From positions 1 through 55,329 of the forward strand of contig JAETNT010000026.1 of assembly GCA_021772025.1 (NCBI GenBank): a stretch of 55,329 nt of DNA, given 5' to 3'. Under the pieces are notes generated by a model that worked only from the letters and a program-made list of their open reading frames with translations, did no database searches and had not been told where the DNA came from. The stretch is from Enterocloster bolteae. GTDB taxonomy: Bacteria; Bacillota; Clostridia; Lachnospirales; Lachnospiraceae. Of this stretch, positions 25,270 through 32,793 are shown piece by piece (position 1 is the stretch's first letter; each line of letters begins with the position of its first letter). The position numbers and the translations under genes are program-made.

Positions 25270-25878
25270 CTAAAATGTACTTTCCGTTTCCTGAAGAAGG
25301 CCTTTTAATTCTTGGTAAACCCGTCCTGTAGGAAGACCCACTACATTGCTATAGTCTCCGTCTATTTTTTCAATATAAGCCGCGAAACGGCCTTGGATCC
25401 CATAGGCCCCTGCCTTATCATCCGGCTCTCCTGAGGAAACATAATCTCGAATTTCCTCTTCATTCATCGGGTAAACCGCCACATGGGTTTCTTCAGAAAA
25501 AGTGCGAACCTTCTCCTTCCCCTTTCCGCTGGCTATGAGAGTAACTCCCGTATAGACCTGGTGAGTCCTTCCCTGAAGCAGGGTTATCATGCGGACGGCC
25601 TCCTTTCTGTCCGCCGGTTTTCCCAAAATCATCCCGTCTATCGCTACCACCGTGTCAGCTCCTATTATAATCGTTCCTTCCCCCGGCCGTTCTTTCTTAC
25701 ATTTTTCCGCCACATCACCGGCTTTTTGTAAAGATAATTTTTCCACTACCCGGGCCGGGTCGGTGTCTGTCACGTTTTCTTCCAGATTACTTGGAATAAT
25801 TTCCGGATACAGCCCAATCTGGCCCAGCAGCTCCCGTCTTCGGGGAGATGAAGACGCCAGAACCAATCGTCTTGTCAT
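25270..25878 (-). CDS. maf: Maf-family nucleoside triphosphate pyrophosphatase
   Basis: Hydrolyses non-canonical or modified NTPs (dTTP/UTP-type) to monophosphates. 202 residues starting MTRRLVLASSSPRRRELLGQIG, the family signature. Further: IPSNLEENVT, IIGADTVVAIDGMILGKP (catalytic Asp in GADTVV) and AGAYGIQGRFAAYIEKIDGDYSNVVGLP. I took the ATG at 25878 because the longer frame (to 25980) adds 34 residues outside the fold. Followed at 11 nt by the PpiC lipoprotein. Confidence 0.92.
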   Translation of the reverse strand: MTRRLVLASSSPRRRELLGQIGLYPEIIPSNLEENVTDTDPARVVEKLSLQKAGDVAEKCKKERPGEGTIIIGADTVVAIDGMILGKPADRKEAVRMITLLQGRTHQVYTGVTLIASGKGKEKVRTFSEETHVAVYPMNEEEIRDYVSSGEPDDKAGAYGIQGRFAAYIEKIDGDYSNVVGLPTGRVYQELKGLLQETESTF

Positions 25879-26001
25879 AATAAAGTCCTTTCTTTTCTGT
25901 ACAGACCGTTTTTTCTGGTATCCACAATAGCACAAAAACAGGCGGTTGTAAAATGCTTCCGGCAAATTTCCGCCAAACACCTTACCCCCGCCATTTTTTT
26001 G

Positions 26002-26472
26002 TTATGCATACTGCAAATTCATTAAAAAAGCAATGCCCACTCCCAAGATCGCTCCGGCCGCTACCTGCAGGGGAGTATGGCCTACATATTCCTTTAAAGT
26101 CTCTTGAAGCACCTCCCCATTAAGCTCATTGAGCTTTAGCTTAAACGGGTTTTCTTCCAGCATCCAGTTTAACAGCTTTGCCTGCTTTCCGGTCTCGCGG
26201 CGCACGCCTACAGCATCATACATTACCACCATTGCCATCACAAAGCATACCGCAAACTCAAAGGATCCCAGACCGTAGCAGAGTCCTGCAGATGTGGTCA
26301 AAGCACAGACCGTAGCAGAGTGAGAGCTGGGCATTCCTCCCGAGCCGGTAAGCCTTTCTGCGTTAAAGCTTTTATTGAGGGCAAAATCAATCATTGTCTT
26401 TAAAACCTGTGCCACCGTCCATCCGATTACCGAGGTAATAAGCACCTGATTTTCTAACAGTTCCTTCCACAT
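26002..26472 (-). CDS. Divergent PAP2-family membrane protein (YuiD-like)
   Basis: 156 residues from the ATG at 26472 (GAGGAG 10 nt upstream). Four to five hydrophobic helices; signature GGMPSSHSATVCALTTSAG (about 44-62) and FAVCFVMAMVVMYDAVGVRRETGKQAKLLN, typical of the divergent PAP2/DUF212 family. Family members look like lipid phosphatases with changed active-site spacing; substrate unknown. End GHTPLQVAAGAILGVGIAFLM is the conserved last helix. Stands alone between maf and glgA. Confidence 0.87.
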   Translation of the reverse strand: MWKELLENQVLITSVIGWTVAQVLKTMIDFALNKSFNAERLTGSGGMPSSHSATVCALTTSAGLCYGLGSFEFAVCFVMAMVVMYDAVGVRRETGKQAKLLNWMLEENPFKLKLNELNGEVLQETLKEYVGHTPLQVAAGAILGVGIAFLMNLQYA

Positions 26473-26574
26473 CTTTTCGCGTCTCCTCTGTCCGGAAAAA
26501 ATCAGGGCCGTTGCGCTTCGATTTCCATCGGCTATATGCAACAGCCCTGATTTTCTCATTCTTTCCTGTAAACC

Positions 26575-28020
26575 TTAATATCCAATCAGCCAGTCATACA
26601 GCTCCTGATACTTAAGAGCCGAAGTATTCCAGGAGTAATCCATTGCCATACCTCTGTCGATAATCTTGTTCCACTCCCGCTTCTTATTATAATAAACATA
26701 CTTTGCATACTGAATGCTGCTTAGCATCTCATGTGCATTGTAGTTAGCAAATGAGAATCCGGTTCCGGTTCCCTCGTACTCATTGTAAGGTGCAACCGTA
26801 TCCTTTAATCCGCCTGTCTCTCGTACAATGGGCACCGTACCGTAGCGCAGAGCAATAAGCTGGCTTAAACCGCAGGGTTCAAATAAAGACGGCATCAGAT
26901 ACGCATCGCATGCTGCATAAATTTTGTGAGACATTGGATTGGAATAATAAATATTAGCGGAAACACGCTCGTTGTACTTCCAGTCATAATGGCGGAACAT
27001 ATTCTCGTAGCGCTCATCGCCGGTTCCCAGCACTACAAATTGCAGATCATCGCTGCAAATCTCATCCATTACACACTGAATCAGATCCAGACCCTTCTGA
27101 TCCGTCAGACGGGAAACAATGCCAATCATAAATTTGCCCGCATCTCTGGTAAGCCCCAGCTCTTCCTGAAGCGCTACTTTGTTCTTTGCCTTCTCCTTGC
27201 GGAAATTTTTGGCATTGTACTTTTGAACAATAAAGTCATCCGTCTCCGGATTGAATTCATCATAATCAATACCGTTGACAATTCCCCTCAAGCTATTTGA
27301 CCGGGCGCGCATCAAGCCGTCTAATCCCTCGCCGTAGAAGGGCATTTTAATCTCCTCCGCATAAGTATCGCTTACGGTAGTGATAGCATCCGCGTAAACT
27401 ACGCCTCCCTTTAGCATATTTCCGTCCTTATATGCTTCCAGCTTATCCGGGGTAAAGTAGTAATCCGGAAGTCCGGACAGCCTCTGGATAGTTTTTACAT
27501 CCCATACGCCCTGGAACTTTAAGTTGTGAATGGTAAATACAGACTTCATATTGCGGAAAAAGTCCCCGTCATGGAACCGATCCTTTAAATGTACCGGGAT
27601 CAGGCCGGTCTGCCAGTCATGGCAATGAACCACATCCGGCTGCCATCCGATAACCGGAAGAGCGGACAGAGCCGCTTTGGAGAAGAATGCAAATTTCTCC
27701 AGGTCATGATACCAGTCGCCGTAAGGCCTGTCTCCGCAGAAGTAGCCCTCGTTATCGATAAAATAGAACGTAATGCCCTCATGGACGTATTCCAAAATCC
27801 CTACATATCTGCTCTGACCCAGATAGTCCATATAAAAATGGTTCACATAAGTCATCTTATTGCGCCATTCTTCCTTGATGCACAGATACTTAGGGATCAT
27901 TACGCGTACGTCAAAATATTCTTTATTAAAACACTTGGGCAGGGAGCCCGCTACGTCAGCAAGACCTCCCGTCTTAATAAAGGGCACTGCTTCGGATGCC
28001 ACAAATAGAATCTTTTTCAT
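26575..28020 (-). CDS. glgA: Glycogen synthase
   Basis: GT5 enzyme extending alpha-1,4-glucan from ADP-glucose. 481 residues, full length: N-terminal ADP-glucose loop K16TGGL in AVPFIKTGGLADVAGSLP, VVHCHDWQTGLIP, the inter-domain region, GIVSRLTDQKGLDLI, and the C-terminal EPCGLSQLIALRYGTVPIVRETGGL with the catalytic Glu. GGGAGG precedes the ATG. No other glg gene is adjacent, which is unusual for Clostridia where glgC/glgD often precede it. Glycogen storage before sporulation fits the neighbouring spo0A, but that link is inference. Confidence 0.95.
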   Translation of the reverse strand: MKKILFVASEAVPFIKTGGLADVAGSLPKCFNKEYFDVRVMIPKYLCIKEEWRNKMTYVNHFYMDYLGQSRYVGILEYVHEGITFYFIDNEGYFCGDRPYGDWYHDLEKFAFFSKAALSALPVIGWQPDVVHCHDWQTGLIPVHLKDRFHDGDFFRNMKSVFTIHNLKFQGVWDVKTIQRLSGLPDYYFTPDKLEAYKDGNMLKGGVVYADAITTVSDTYAEEIKMPFYGEGLDGLMRARSNSLRGIVNGIDYDEFNPETDDFIVQKYNAKNFRKEKAKNKVALQEELGLTRDAGKFMIGIVSRLTDQKGLDLIQCVMDEICSDDLQFVVLGTGDERYENMFRHYDWKYNERVSANIYYSNPMSHKIYAACDAYLMPSLFEPCGLSQLIALRYGTVPIVRETGGLKDTVAPYNEYEGTGTGFSFANYNAHEMLSSIQYAKYVYYNKKREWNKIIDRGMAMDYSWNTSALKYQELYDWLIGY

Positions 28021-28118
28021 GAAAAAACCTCCCTCACCTTATTGTTGCTTTTGTTCATGCTCAATTATTAACAGTATACAATATTTTTCAGGTTTTAGGA
28101 AGTCTTATCTGTATTTTT

Positions 28119-28925
28119 TTATGAAATTCGTTTGTAGTCTAATCGAATCTTGTCCGCAATCAATGCCACAAATTCGGAATTTGTAGGTTTTCCCTTGCCG
28201 TTGCTGACCGTATAGCCAAAGAGTTCGTTGATGGTATCCATCTTTCCCCGGCTCCAGGCCACTTCAATAGCGTGGCGGATGGCTCGTTCCACGCGGCTGG
28301 GCGTAGTCTGGTGCTTCTTTGCAATGGTCGGATATAAAATCTTGGTTACCGAAGTCAGCATTTCATGATCTTCTACGGAAATAATAATGGCATCCCTTAA
28401 ATATTGATATCCTTTAATGTGGGCAGGAATCCCGATTTCATGCAGGATATGAGTGACATCATTTTCCAGATTCTGTTCCATATACTCTGCTTTGTCTATA
28501 TAAGGCCGTACTTTTTTAATTTCCGGGAAATCGGGAACCGCCCCGTATCCTTTGCCAACCCGGCGTATTTTGTCGATGATAATTTCCCGGTTAAATGGTT
28601 TCATAATGTAATAACTGGCGCCCATGCGAAAAGCGTCCGCCGTCACGTTTTCGCTTCCCGCCGCGGTAATCATGATAAAAGAGGGCACTTTCCCCAGCGA
28701 ATGGTTTTGTTTGACTTTTTCCATCACTGAAATTCCGTCAAGCCTCGGCATGATTACGTCTAAGAGCACAATATCCGGACTAGTTCTGACAATCATGGCA
28801 TAGGCATCTTCCCCATTATCTGCCTTGCCGACTACATGAAATCCCTCTTCTCCTTCTACTATGTCCTGCAGCAAACCTAAAGTTTGCGGGTTATCATCTG
28901 CAATCGCCACATTTAATTCTGCCAT
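28119..28925 (-). CDS. spo0A: Sporulation master regulator Spo0A
   Basis: 268 residues from the ATG at 28925 (GAGGAGG upstream); the ATG at 28943 is upstream of that site. Receiver domain with D10/D11, phospho-acceptor D56 in [14 protein letters not shown] and lysine in YIMKPF, then the effector domain with [21 protein letters not shown] and [17 protein letters not shown], sequences unique to Spo0A. It binds TGTCGAA boxes to start sporulation. The usual neighbour spoIVB is absent; glgA lies downstream and an HPr paralogue upstream. A TGTCGAA box sits in its own promoter region, suggesting autoregulation. Confidence 0.96.
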   Translation of the reverse strand: MAELNVAIADDNPQTLGLLQDIVEGEEGFHVVGKADNGEDAYAMIVRTSPDIVLLDVIMPRLDGISVMEKVKQNHSLGKVPSFIMITAAGSENVTADAFRMGASYYIMKPFNREIIIDKIRRVGKGYGAVPDFPEIKKVRPYIDKAEYMEQNLENDVTHILHEIGIPAHIKGYQYLRDAIIISVEDHEMLTSVTKILYPTIAKKHQTTPSRVERAIRHAIEVAWSRGKMDTINELFGYTVSNGKGKPTNSEFVALIADKIRLDYKRIS

Positions 28926-28980
28926 GTGAAAAATCCTCCTCACTTTTTGAACATTTCCAGCGCTTTGTGCTGTACCATGT

Positions 28981-29010
28981 ATTATAGCCTTTGGATTTTC
29001 TCACATGCAA
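28981..29010 (-). promoter_or_regulatory. Promoter of spo0A
   Basis: Minus strand TTGCAT (29005-29010), 18 bp, TATAAT (28981-28986), about 55 bp before the start codon. Confidence 0.6.
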
Positions 29011-29028
29011 CGGAATTCAACCGCAAGT

Positions 29029-29035
29029 TTCGACA
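29029..29035 (-). promoter_or_regulatory. Spo0A box upstream of spo0A
   Basis: TGTCGAA on the minus strand, exact consensus 0A box, within TTTGTCGAAA, about 19 bp upstream of the -35 hexamer: an activator-type position. Confidence 0.65.
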
Positions 29036-29067
29036 AAGAACCGGCGGAATCCTTTTTTTCTTAGCGT

Positions 29068-29337
29068 TCAATCCCTCATCTTTTCCATCATTTCTTTTAT
29101 CTGTTCAGCCGCCTCCCTGGAGTCTGCTCCGAAAGCCCTGACACAAATGAAATCCCCGCTGTTTAATCCCAATCCCAGAATATCAATAGTGGATTTAGCA
29201 TCTGCTTCTATGTTTTCCTGCTCCTTTACCAACCGGATCTGGCTTGAAAATCCAGACGCCAGGCTGGATATCATTGCTGCAGGGCGCAGGTGGATTCCAT
29301 CCGGGTTTTTAATGATAGCCCATATCTCAGTCTGCAT
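29068..29337 (-). CDS. HPr-family phosphocarrier paralogue
   Basis: 89 residues from the ATG at 29337 (the longer frame covers the end of the SIS gene). HPr fold: NPDGIHLRPAAMISSLASGF with active-site H16, then ADAKSTIDILGLGLNSGD with S49 at the regulatory-serine position, and AADSREAAEQIKEMMEKM-like C-terminal helix. Both phosphorylation sites are present, so it could work in phosphotransfer and possibly with CcpA (family knowledge). Last gene of the PTS operon; a dedicated HPr in such an operon suggests a private phosphate relay to the EIIA domain of the operon regulator (inference). Confidence 0.87.
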   Translation of the reverse strand: MQTEIWAIIKNPDGIHLRPAAMISSLASGFSSQIRLVKEQENIEADAKSTIDILGLGLNSGDFICVRAFGADSREAAEQIKEMMEKMRD

Positions 29338-29362
29338 AATTCCCTTCCTCCCCTCTTCTTTT

Positions 29363-30091
29363 TTACCTATATAAAGGGATTCTATTTTTATACTGCTCAA
29401 GGAGACGCAAATTAAAGGCTGCTCCTCCTTCTACATTTCCGCTGGCAAATATGGGACATTCCACTCCTTTTTCTTCTAAAATCCGAACCGCCCCGGCAAA
29501 AATCGTGTGGAGGATAACCCCTCCGATTATGGTGGACGCCGGCTCAAAGGAAACTCCGTTCTCCATTGTTAAACAGCCATCCCCTATAGGACAGAGATTA
29601 TCAATAGAAAGGTTGGCAATGTCCATAAGACGAAGCCCGGAGGAATGTCTGGATGGCTGACTTTTAGAAAAACTCTCCGAAGTCAGACCAATAACATAGG
29701 CTCCTCTCTCCTTTGCAATGGCAGCCACATCTAAAGGCACACCATTCCGCCCAGAGGTGGAGATCACAAAAATCAGATCTCCAGGTTCAATGGGCTGAGA
29801 TTCCATAAAGGTTTGGGCGTACCCATTGAGCCGCTCAACCCGGGAGGAGCGAACTGCTCCGTTAGCCAGCAAAAGATCCGGTACAAATATGGGAGAGACT
29901 GCTGCCATCCCTCCTGCCCGGTAAAAAAGCTCTTCGCATAATATTGCGGAATGTCCGGATCCAAATACGTAAATTACCCGTTGCCGCTCTATTGCCTCTG
30001 CCACCTTTCCGGATGCCAGCTTAAGTATTTCTGTTTCTTTTAAAAAGACCTGATCCGTCAGTTCCTTTATCCTGTCCCAATATTCTCTCAT
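29363..30091 (-). CDS. SIS-domain sugar isomerase/deaminase-like protein
   Basis: 242 residues, of the UPF0309-like sugar isomerase group: RQRVIYVFGSGHSAILCEELFYRAGGMAAVSPIFVPDLLL (residues 36-75), PGDLIFVISTSGRNGVPLDVAAIAKERGAYVIGLT (about 100-135) and a Ser/Thr-rich phosphosugar loop STSGRN. Such proteins isomerise or bind phosphosugars. The start overlaps the stop of the preceding gene by 4 nt (ATGA). In this operon it likely acts on the sugar phosphate delivered by the PTS (inference). Confidence 0.85.
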   Translation of the reverse strand: MREYWDRIKELTDQVFLKETEILKLASGKVAEAIERQRVIYVFGSGHSAILCEELFYRAGGMAAVSPIFVPDLLLANGAVRSSRVERLNGYAQTFMESQPIEPGDLIFVISTSGRNGVPLDVAAIAKERGAYVIGLTSESFSKSQPSRHSSGLRLMDIANLSIDNLCPIGDGCLTMENGVSFEPASTIIGGVILHTIFAGAVRILEEKGVECPIFASGNVEGGAAFNLRLLEQYKNRIPLYR

Positions 30092-30999
30092 AGACTCTCC
30101 CAGTGATTTCTAAGATTCCAGGCCATCCGGTTCCAGGTGTGACGCACGCCTCTGACGGCTACCGAATAGGTATATAAATTTTCCGGCGGCGGAGATCCCA
30201 GCGGATATCCTGCAGTGCTGATATGGTGAATATCAGCCCCTGTTCGTTTTGCACTCAAGGCAAGCTGTCGGATGGTTTCCCTGTCTGAACCTTCTTGAGA
30301 TGTAGTAATCGCAGAGAGAACCAGACCTCCATTTTTATGGATTTCCCCGGCATAGTCTGCCGCCATTCTCTCCGTAACCCCTGGTACGGTTCCCGGCACA
30401 GGTATAATGCTTCCGTCAGCCCCTGCTTCCATATAAGCCCTGGCAGCATCCGGGGTGTATGTTTCCCACATCCCGGAATGATGCATTTTTCCGGCTATAA
30501 CCAGAATATCCCCGGATGCCCTGCGTACAGTCTTTACGCTTTCTATTATTTCCTTATGGCCTATCGGCCCCCTGCAGGGGTTGGCGCTGAGGATAATAAA
30601 AGCCGCGCCGCTTTCCACCGCCTTATTTACTGTCTCTTCTGATGCCCGGATTGGTTCCGGCACGTAAGGCAAATCCGGCTCCAGAATAGGCCCGCAGGGT
30701 CTGCCAAGATACCGGGACAATCCCTGAAATCCACAAGGCACATGGGTTAGGCTTTCCAGCTCCGGTATTACCGGTTTATCCAGAAACGGAACTCCTGCAT
30801 TGACAAAAATCAAATCGGCTCCAAAGGCTGCAGACATCTCCCCATTGCTTACTGCCGATCCATAACCACAGGGAACACCGCTTGTCACCCCTTCTACCTC
30901 AGCTCCGATTACTCTCCCCTCTGATTCTAAGATTGCTTCCGCCAAAGCCCTGCCTTTTAAATCTCCCAGGGCAGATCCCCATATGTCTAATATTCTCAT
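30088..30999 (-). CDS. Uncharacterised barrel-like protein (probable DUF7916)
   Basis: 303 residues from the ATG at 30999, which has GGAG 6 nt upstream inside the alternative ATG at 31011. Sequence hallmarks: GVTSGVPCGYGSAVSNGEMSAAFGADLIFVNAG, CGFQGLSRYLGRPCGPILEPDLP, AAFIILSANPCRGPIGHKEI, ILVIAGKMHHSG and GADGSIIPVPGTVPGVT. The alternation of beta strands with acidic or Gly ends suggests a TIM barrel, with GADGSIIPVPG near the phosphate-binding end. I recall similar proteins as DUF7916 or BtpA-like beside PTS genes; not searched. Role unknown; aldolase or epimerase chemistry on a sugar phosphate is a guess. Confidence 0.7.
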   Translation of the reverse strand: MRILDIWGSALGDLKGRALAEAILESEGRVIGAEVEGVTSGVPCGYGSAVSNGEMSAAFGADLIFVNAGVPFLDKPVIPELESLTHVPCGFQGLSRYLGRPCGPILEPDLPYVPEPIRASEETVNKAVESGAAFIILSANPCRGPIGHKEIIESVKTVRRASGDILVIAGKMHHSGMWETYTPDAARAYMEAGADGSIIPVPGTVPGVTERMAADYAGEIHKNGGLVLSAITTSQEGSDRETIRQLALSAKRTGADIHHISTAGYPLGSPPPENLYTYSVAVRGVRHTWNRMAWNLRNHWESL

Positions 31000-31041
31000 A
31001 ATTTTCTCCATTCTACGTTTATCTGCTGAAGGTATTTTCCT

Positions 31042-31359
31042 TTATCCCAGCCATCCCAGCCTCTTCAGGTTCTCTTCCATCTGTTGCCGGATGGGATCCC
31101 TGTCTACAAAATTCCGGATTACCACCACTGCTGGAACCTGGTTCTGAAAGATCTCCACATGCATCTCCTGACCGGCAATAACATCAAACTGTTTTGCTAT
31201 AGCTTGAGCCGACGTATAGTCTGTATGTTCAATTTCAATATCCAAATTCATGGACTTTGCCACCTCTTCAATTAAAAGCTTTAGCATCATGCTGCTTCCA
31301 ATTCCCCACCCGCACACACATAATATTTTAATAGGGGTTCCGTCCGGTTTTCTAATCAT
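31042..31359 (-). CDS. PTS system EIIB component, ascorbate (SgaB/UlaB) type
   Basis: 105 residues: IKILCVCGWGIGSSMMLKLLIEEV with phospho-cysteine C16 followed by the GxGSS loop, and AIAKQFDVIAGQEMHVEIFQNQVPAVVVIRNFVDRDPI. Cytoplasmic; passes phosphate from EIIA to the sugar taken up by the EIIC 14 nt upstream in transcription. The ascorbate-type EIIB is shared by systems for other substrates, so ascorbate itself is not implied. Confidence 0.9.
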   Translation of the reverse strand: MIRKPDGTPIKILCVCGWGIGSSMMLKLLIEEVAKSMNLDIEIEHTDYTSAQAIAKQFDVIAGQEMHVEIFQNQVPAVVVIRNFVDRDPIRQQMEENLKRLGWLG

Positions 31360-31373
31360 AGCTCTGTCTCCTT

Positions 31374-32753
31374 TCAGACTTTTTGTTTTCTCTTATAATA
31401 GCTGATATAGCAAAGGGAAAGGATGATGATACCTGCAGGAAGGGCCCATACACCGACATTTCCTAATTCTTTAAAAGGCCTTCCTAAAAGCCGCAAAAGA
31501 ATCGTCATGACAAAATAATCTTCGTTGGCAATCCATACAATCTGAGGAGCAGTGTCGGCCAAAAGAGGCCAGGTAACCGCCATTCCCACTGCCATCATGA
31601 TTCCGTCAATGGCTCCGCCTAACACCGCTCCTTTCACTCCTCCATACACTCCTCCCGCAATGCCGCAAGCCGCCCCTCCGAAGAACAGGACAGAAGGCGG
31701 GATTGCAAACCAGCCTGCCGCTGCCATTATTACCATCAAAAGTAAATACACAACTGTGGCAGAGATAAATCCGATCTGTACCGCCGTAGGCGCATAGGGA
31801 TAAATGGCCGGGCAGTCCAGGGCGGGCTTTGCCCCGGGGATAATTCTGTCACTGATCCCCTTAAAAGCGGGGACAATCTCAGCCAGGAACATCCTCACTC
31901 CATAAAGCAGAATCCCTAAGCCGGCCGCAAACCGGAAACCAACAATAAATACCCATACATAAGGATTAATATTCCCATCATACAAAGCCGCCTGCCGGGC
32001 CACCACCTCTTTATCTGCCATAATTACGGCTGCCAGCATGACTATGGACACCAGAATCGCGCTGGATACGTTTACATCCTTCATAAAGTCCAGGCGTTTG
32101 GAAATTTTAATCTCTTCTACGTTGCGCTGCTTCTTTTTCCCCAGAAACATTCCCAGTTTCATAGAAAGCCAGGTTCCGGAAGCGGTGGTATGGGCGTACC
32201 CAAAAGAGGATGTTTTCGCCAGTTTTATTATCAACGGCTCCATAAACAGTGGCTGCACTGTCATGTAAGCCGCCATAATCAGGGAAGATACCGCCACCAG
32301 TTCAAAGGAGCCAATCCCCGGAAATGACGCCATTACTGCCGCGCATACTAAAACAGAAAACCAGAACATTAAATGGGCGGTCAGATACACATATTTGGTG
32401 TTTAGAACCTTAACAGCAAATATGTGAAGCAGGAACCCAAAAGCTACTACCAGGGCAATGTCCCCTCCCTGTTTCGCTATAAACAGATCCATGTTGCCCG
32501 GCGCAGCGGCGGCTTCCATACCAAAAGCACTGGACATAATATTGGTAAAGTAGGATAATTCCCCGGTAAATACCCCTACTCCTACTGTCAGGATCACCAC
32601 TCCTATTGCTGCTTTTACGGCTCCCGTAACCGCTTCCTCTATCCGTTTTTTCTGCAGCGCCAACCCGGCAAAGGCAATGAGAGCCATCATGATGGAAAGC
32701 TGATTAAATAGATTGTCTGCGATAAATTGCGTAATTTCAATAAGTCCTTTCAT
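31374..32753 (-). CDS. PTS system EIIC component, ascorbate (SgaT/UlaA) type
   Basis: 459 residues, about ten to eleven membrane helices. UlaA-type features: the N-terminal MKGLIEITQFIADNLFNQLSIMMALIAFAGLALQKK, GVGVFTGELSYFTNIMSSAFG, FWFSVLVCAAVMASFPG, TASGTWLSMKLGMFLGKKKQRNVEEI and the Gly-rich FFGGAACGIAGGVYGGVKGAVLGGAIDG near 375-400. Forms the sugar channel. Located directly after the regulator gene (40 nt). Confidence 0.92.
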   Translation of the reverse strand: MKGLIEITQFIADNLFNQLSIMMALIAFAGLALQKKRIEEAVTGAVKAAIGVVILTVGVGVFTGELSYFTNIMSSAFGMEAAAAPGNMDLFIAKQGGDIALVVAFGFLLHIFAVKVLNTKYVYLTAHLMFWFSVLVCAAVMASFPGIGSFELVAVSSLIMAAYMTVQPLFMEPLIIKLAKTSSFGYAHTTASGTWLSMKLGMFLGKKKQRNVEEIKISKRLDFMKDVNVSSAILVSIVMLAAVIMADKEVVARQAALYDGNINPYVWVFIVGFRFAAGLGILLYGVRMFLAEIVPAFKGISDRIIPGAKPALDCPAIYPYAPTAVQIGFISATVVYLLLMVIMAAAGWFAIPPSVLFFGGAACGIAGGVYGGVKGAVLGGAIDGIMMAVGMAVTWPLLADTAPQIVWIANEDYFVMTILLRLLGRPFKELGNVGVWALPAGIIILSLCYISYYKRKQKV

Positions 32754-32793
32754 ATTCCCCTCCGTCCATATAAAATCAAACTATACAAGTTTC

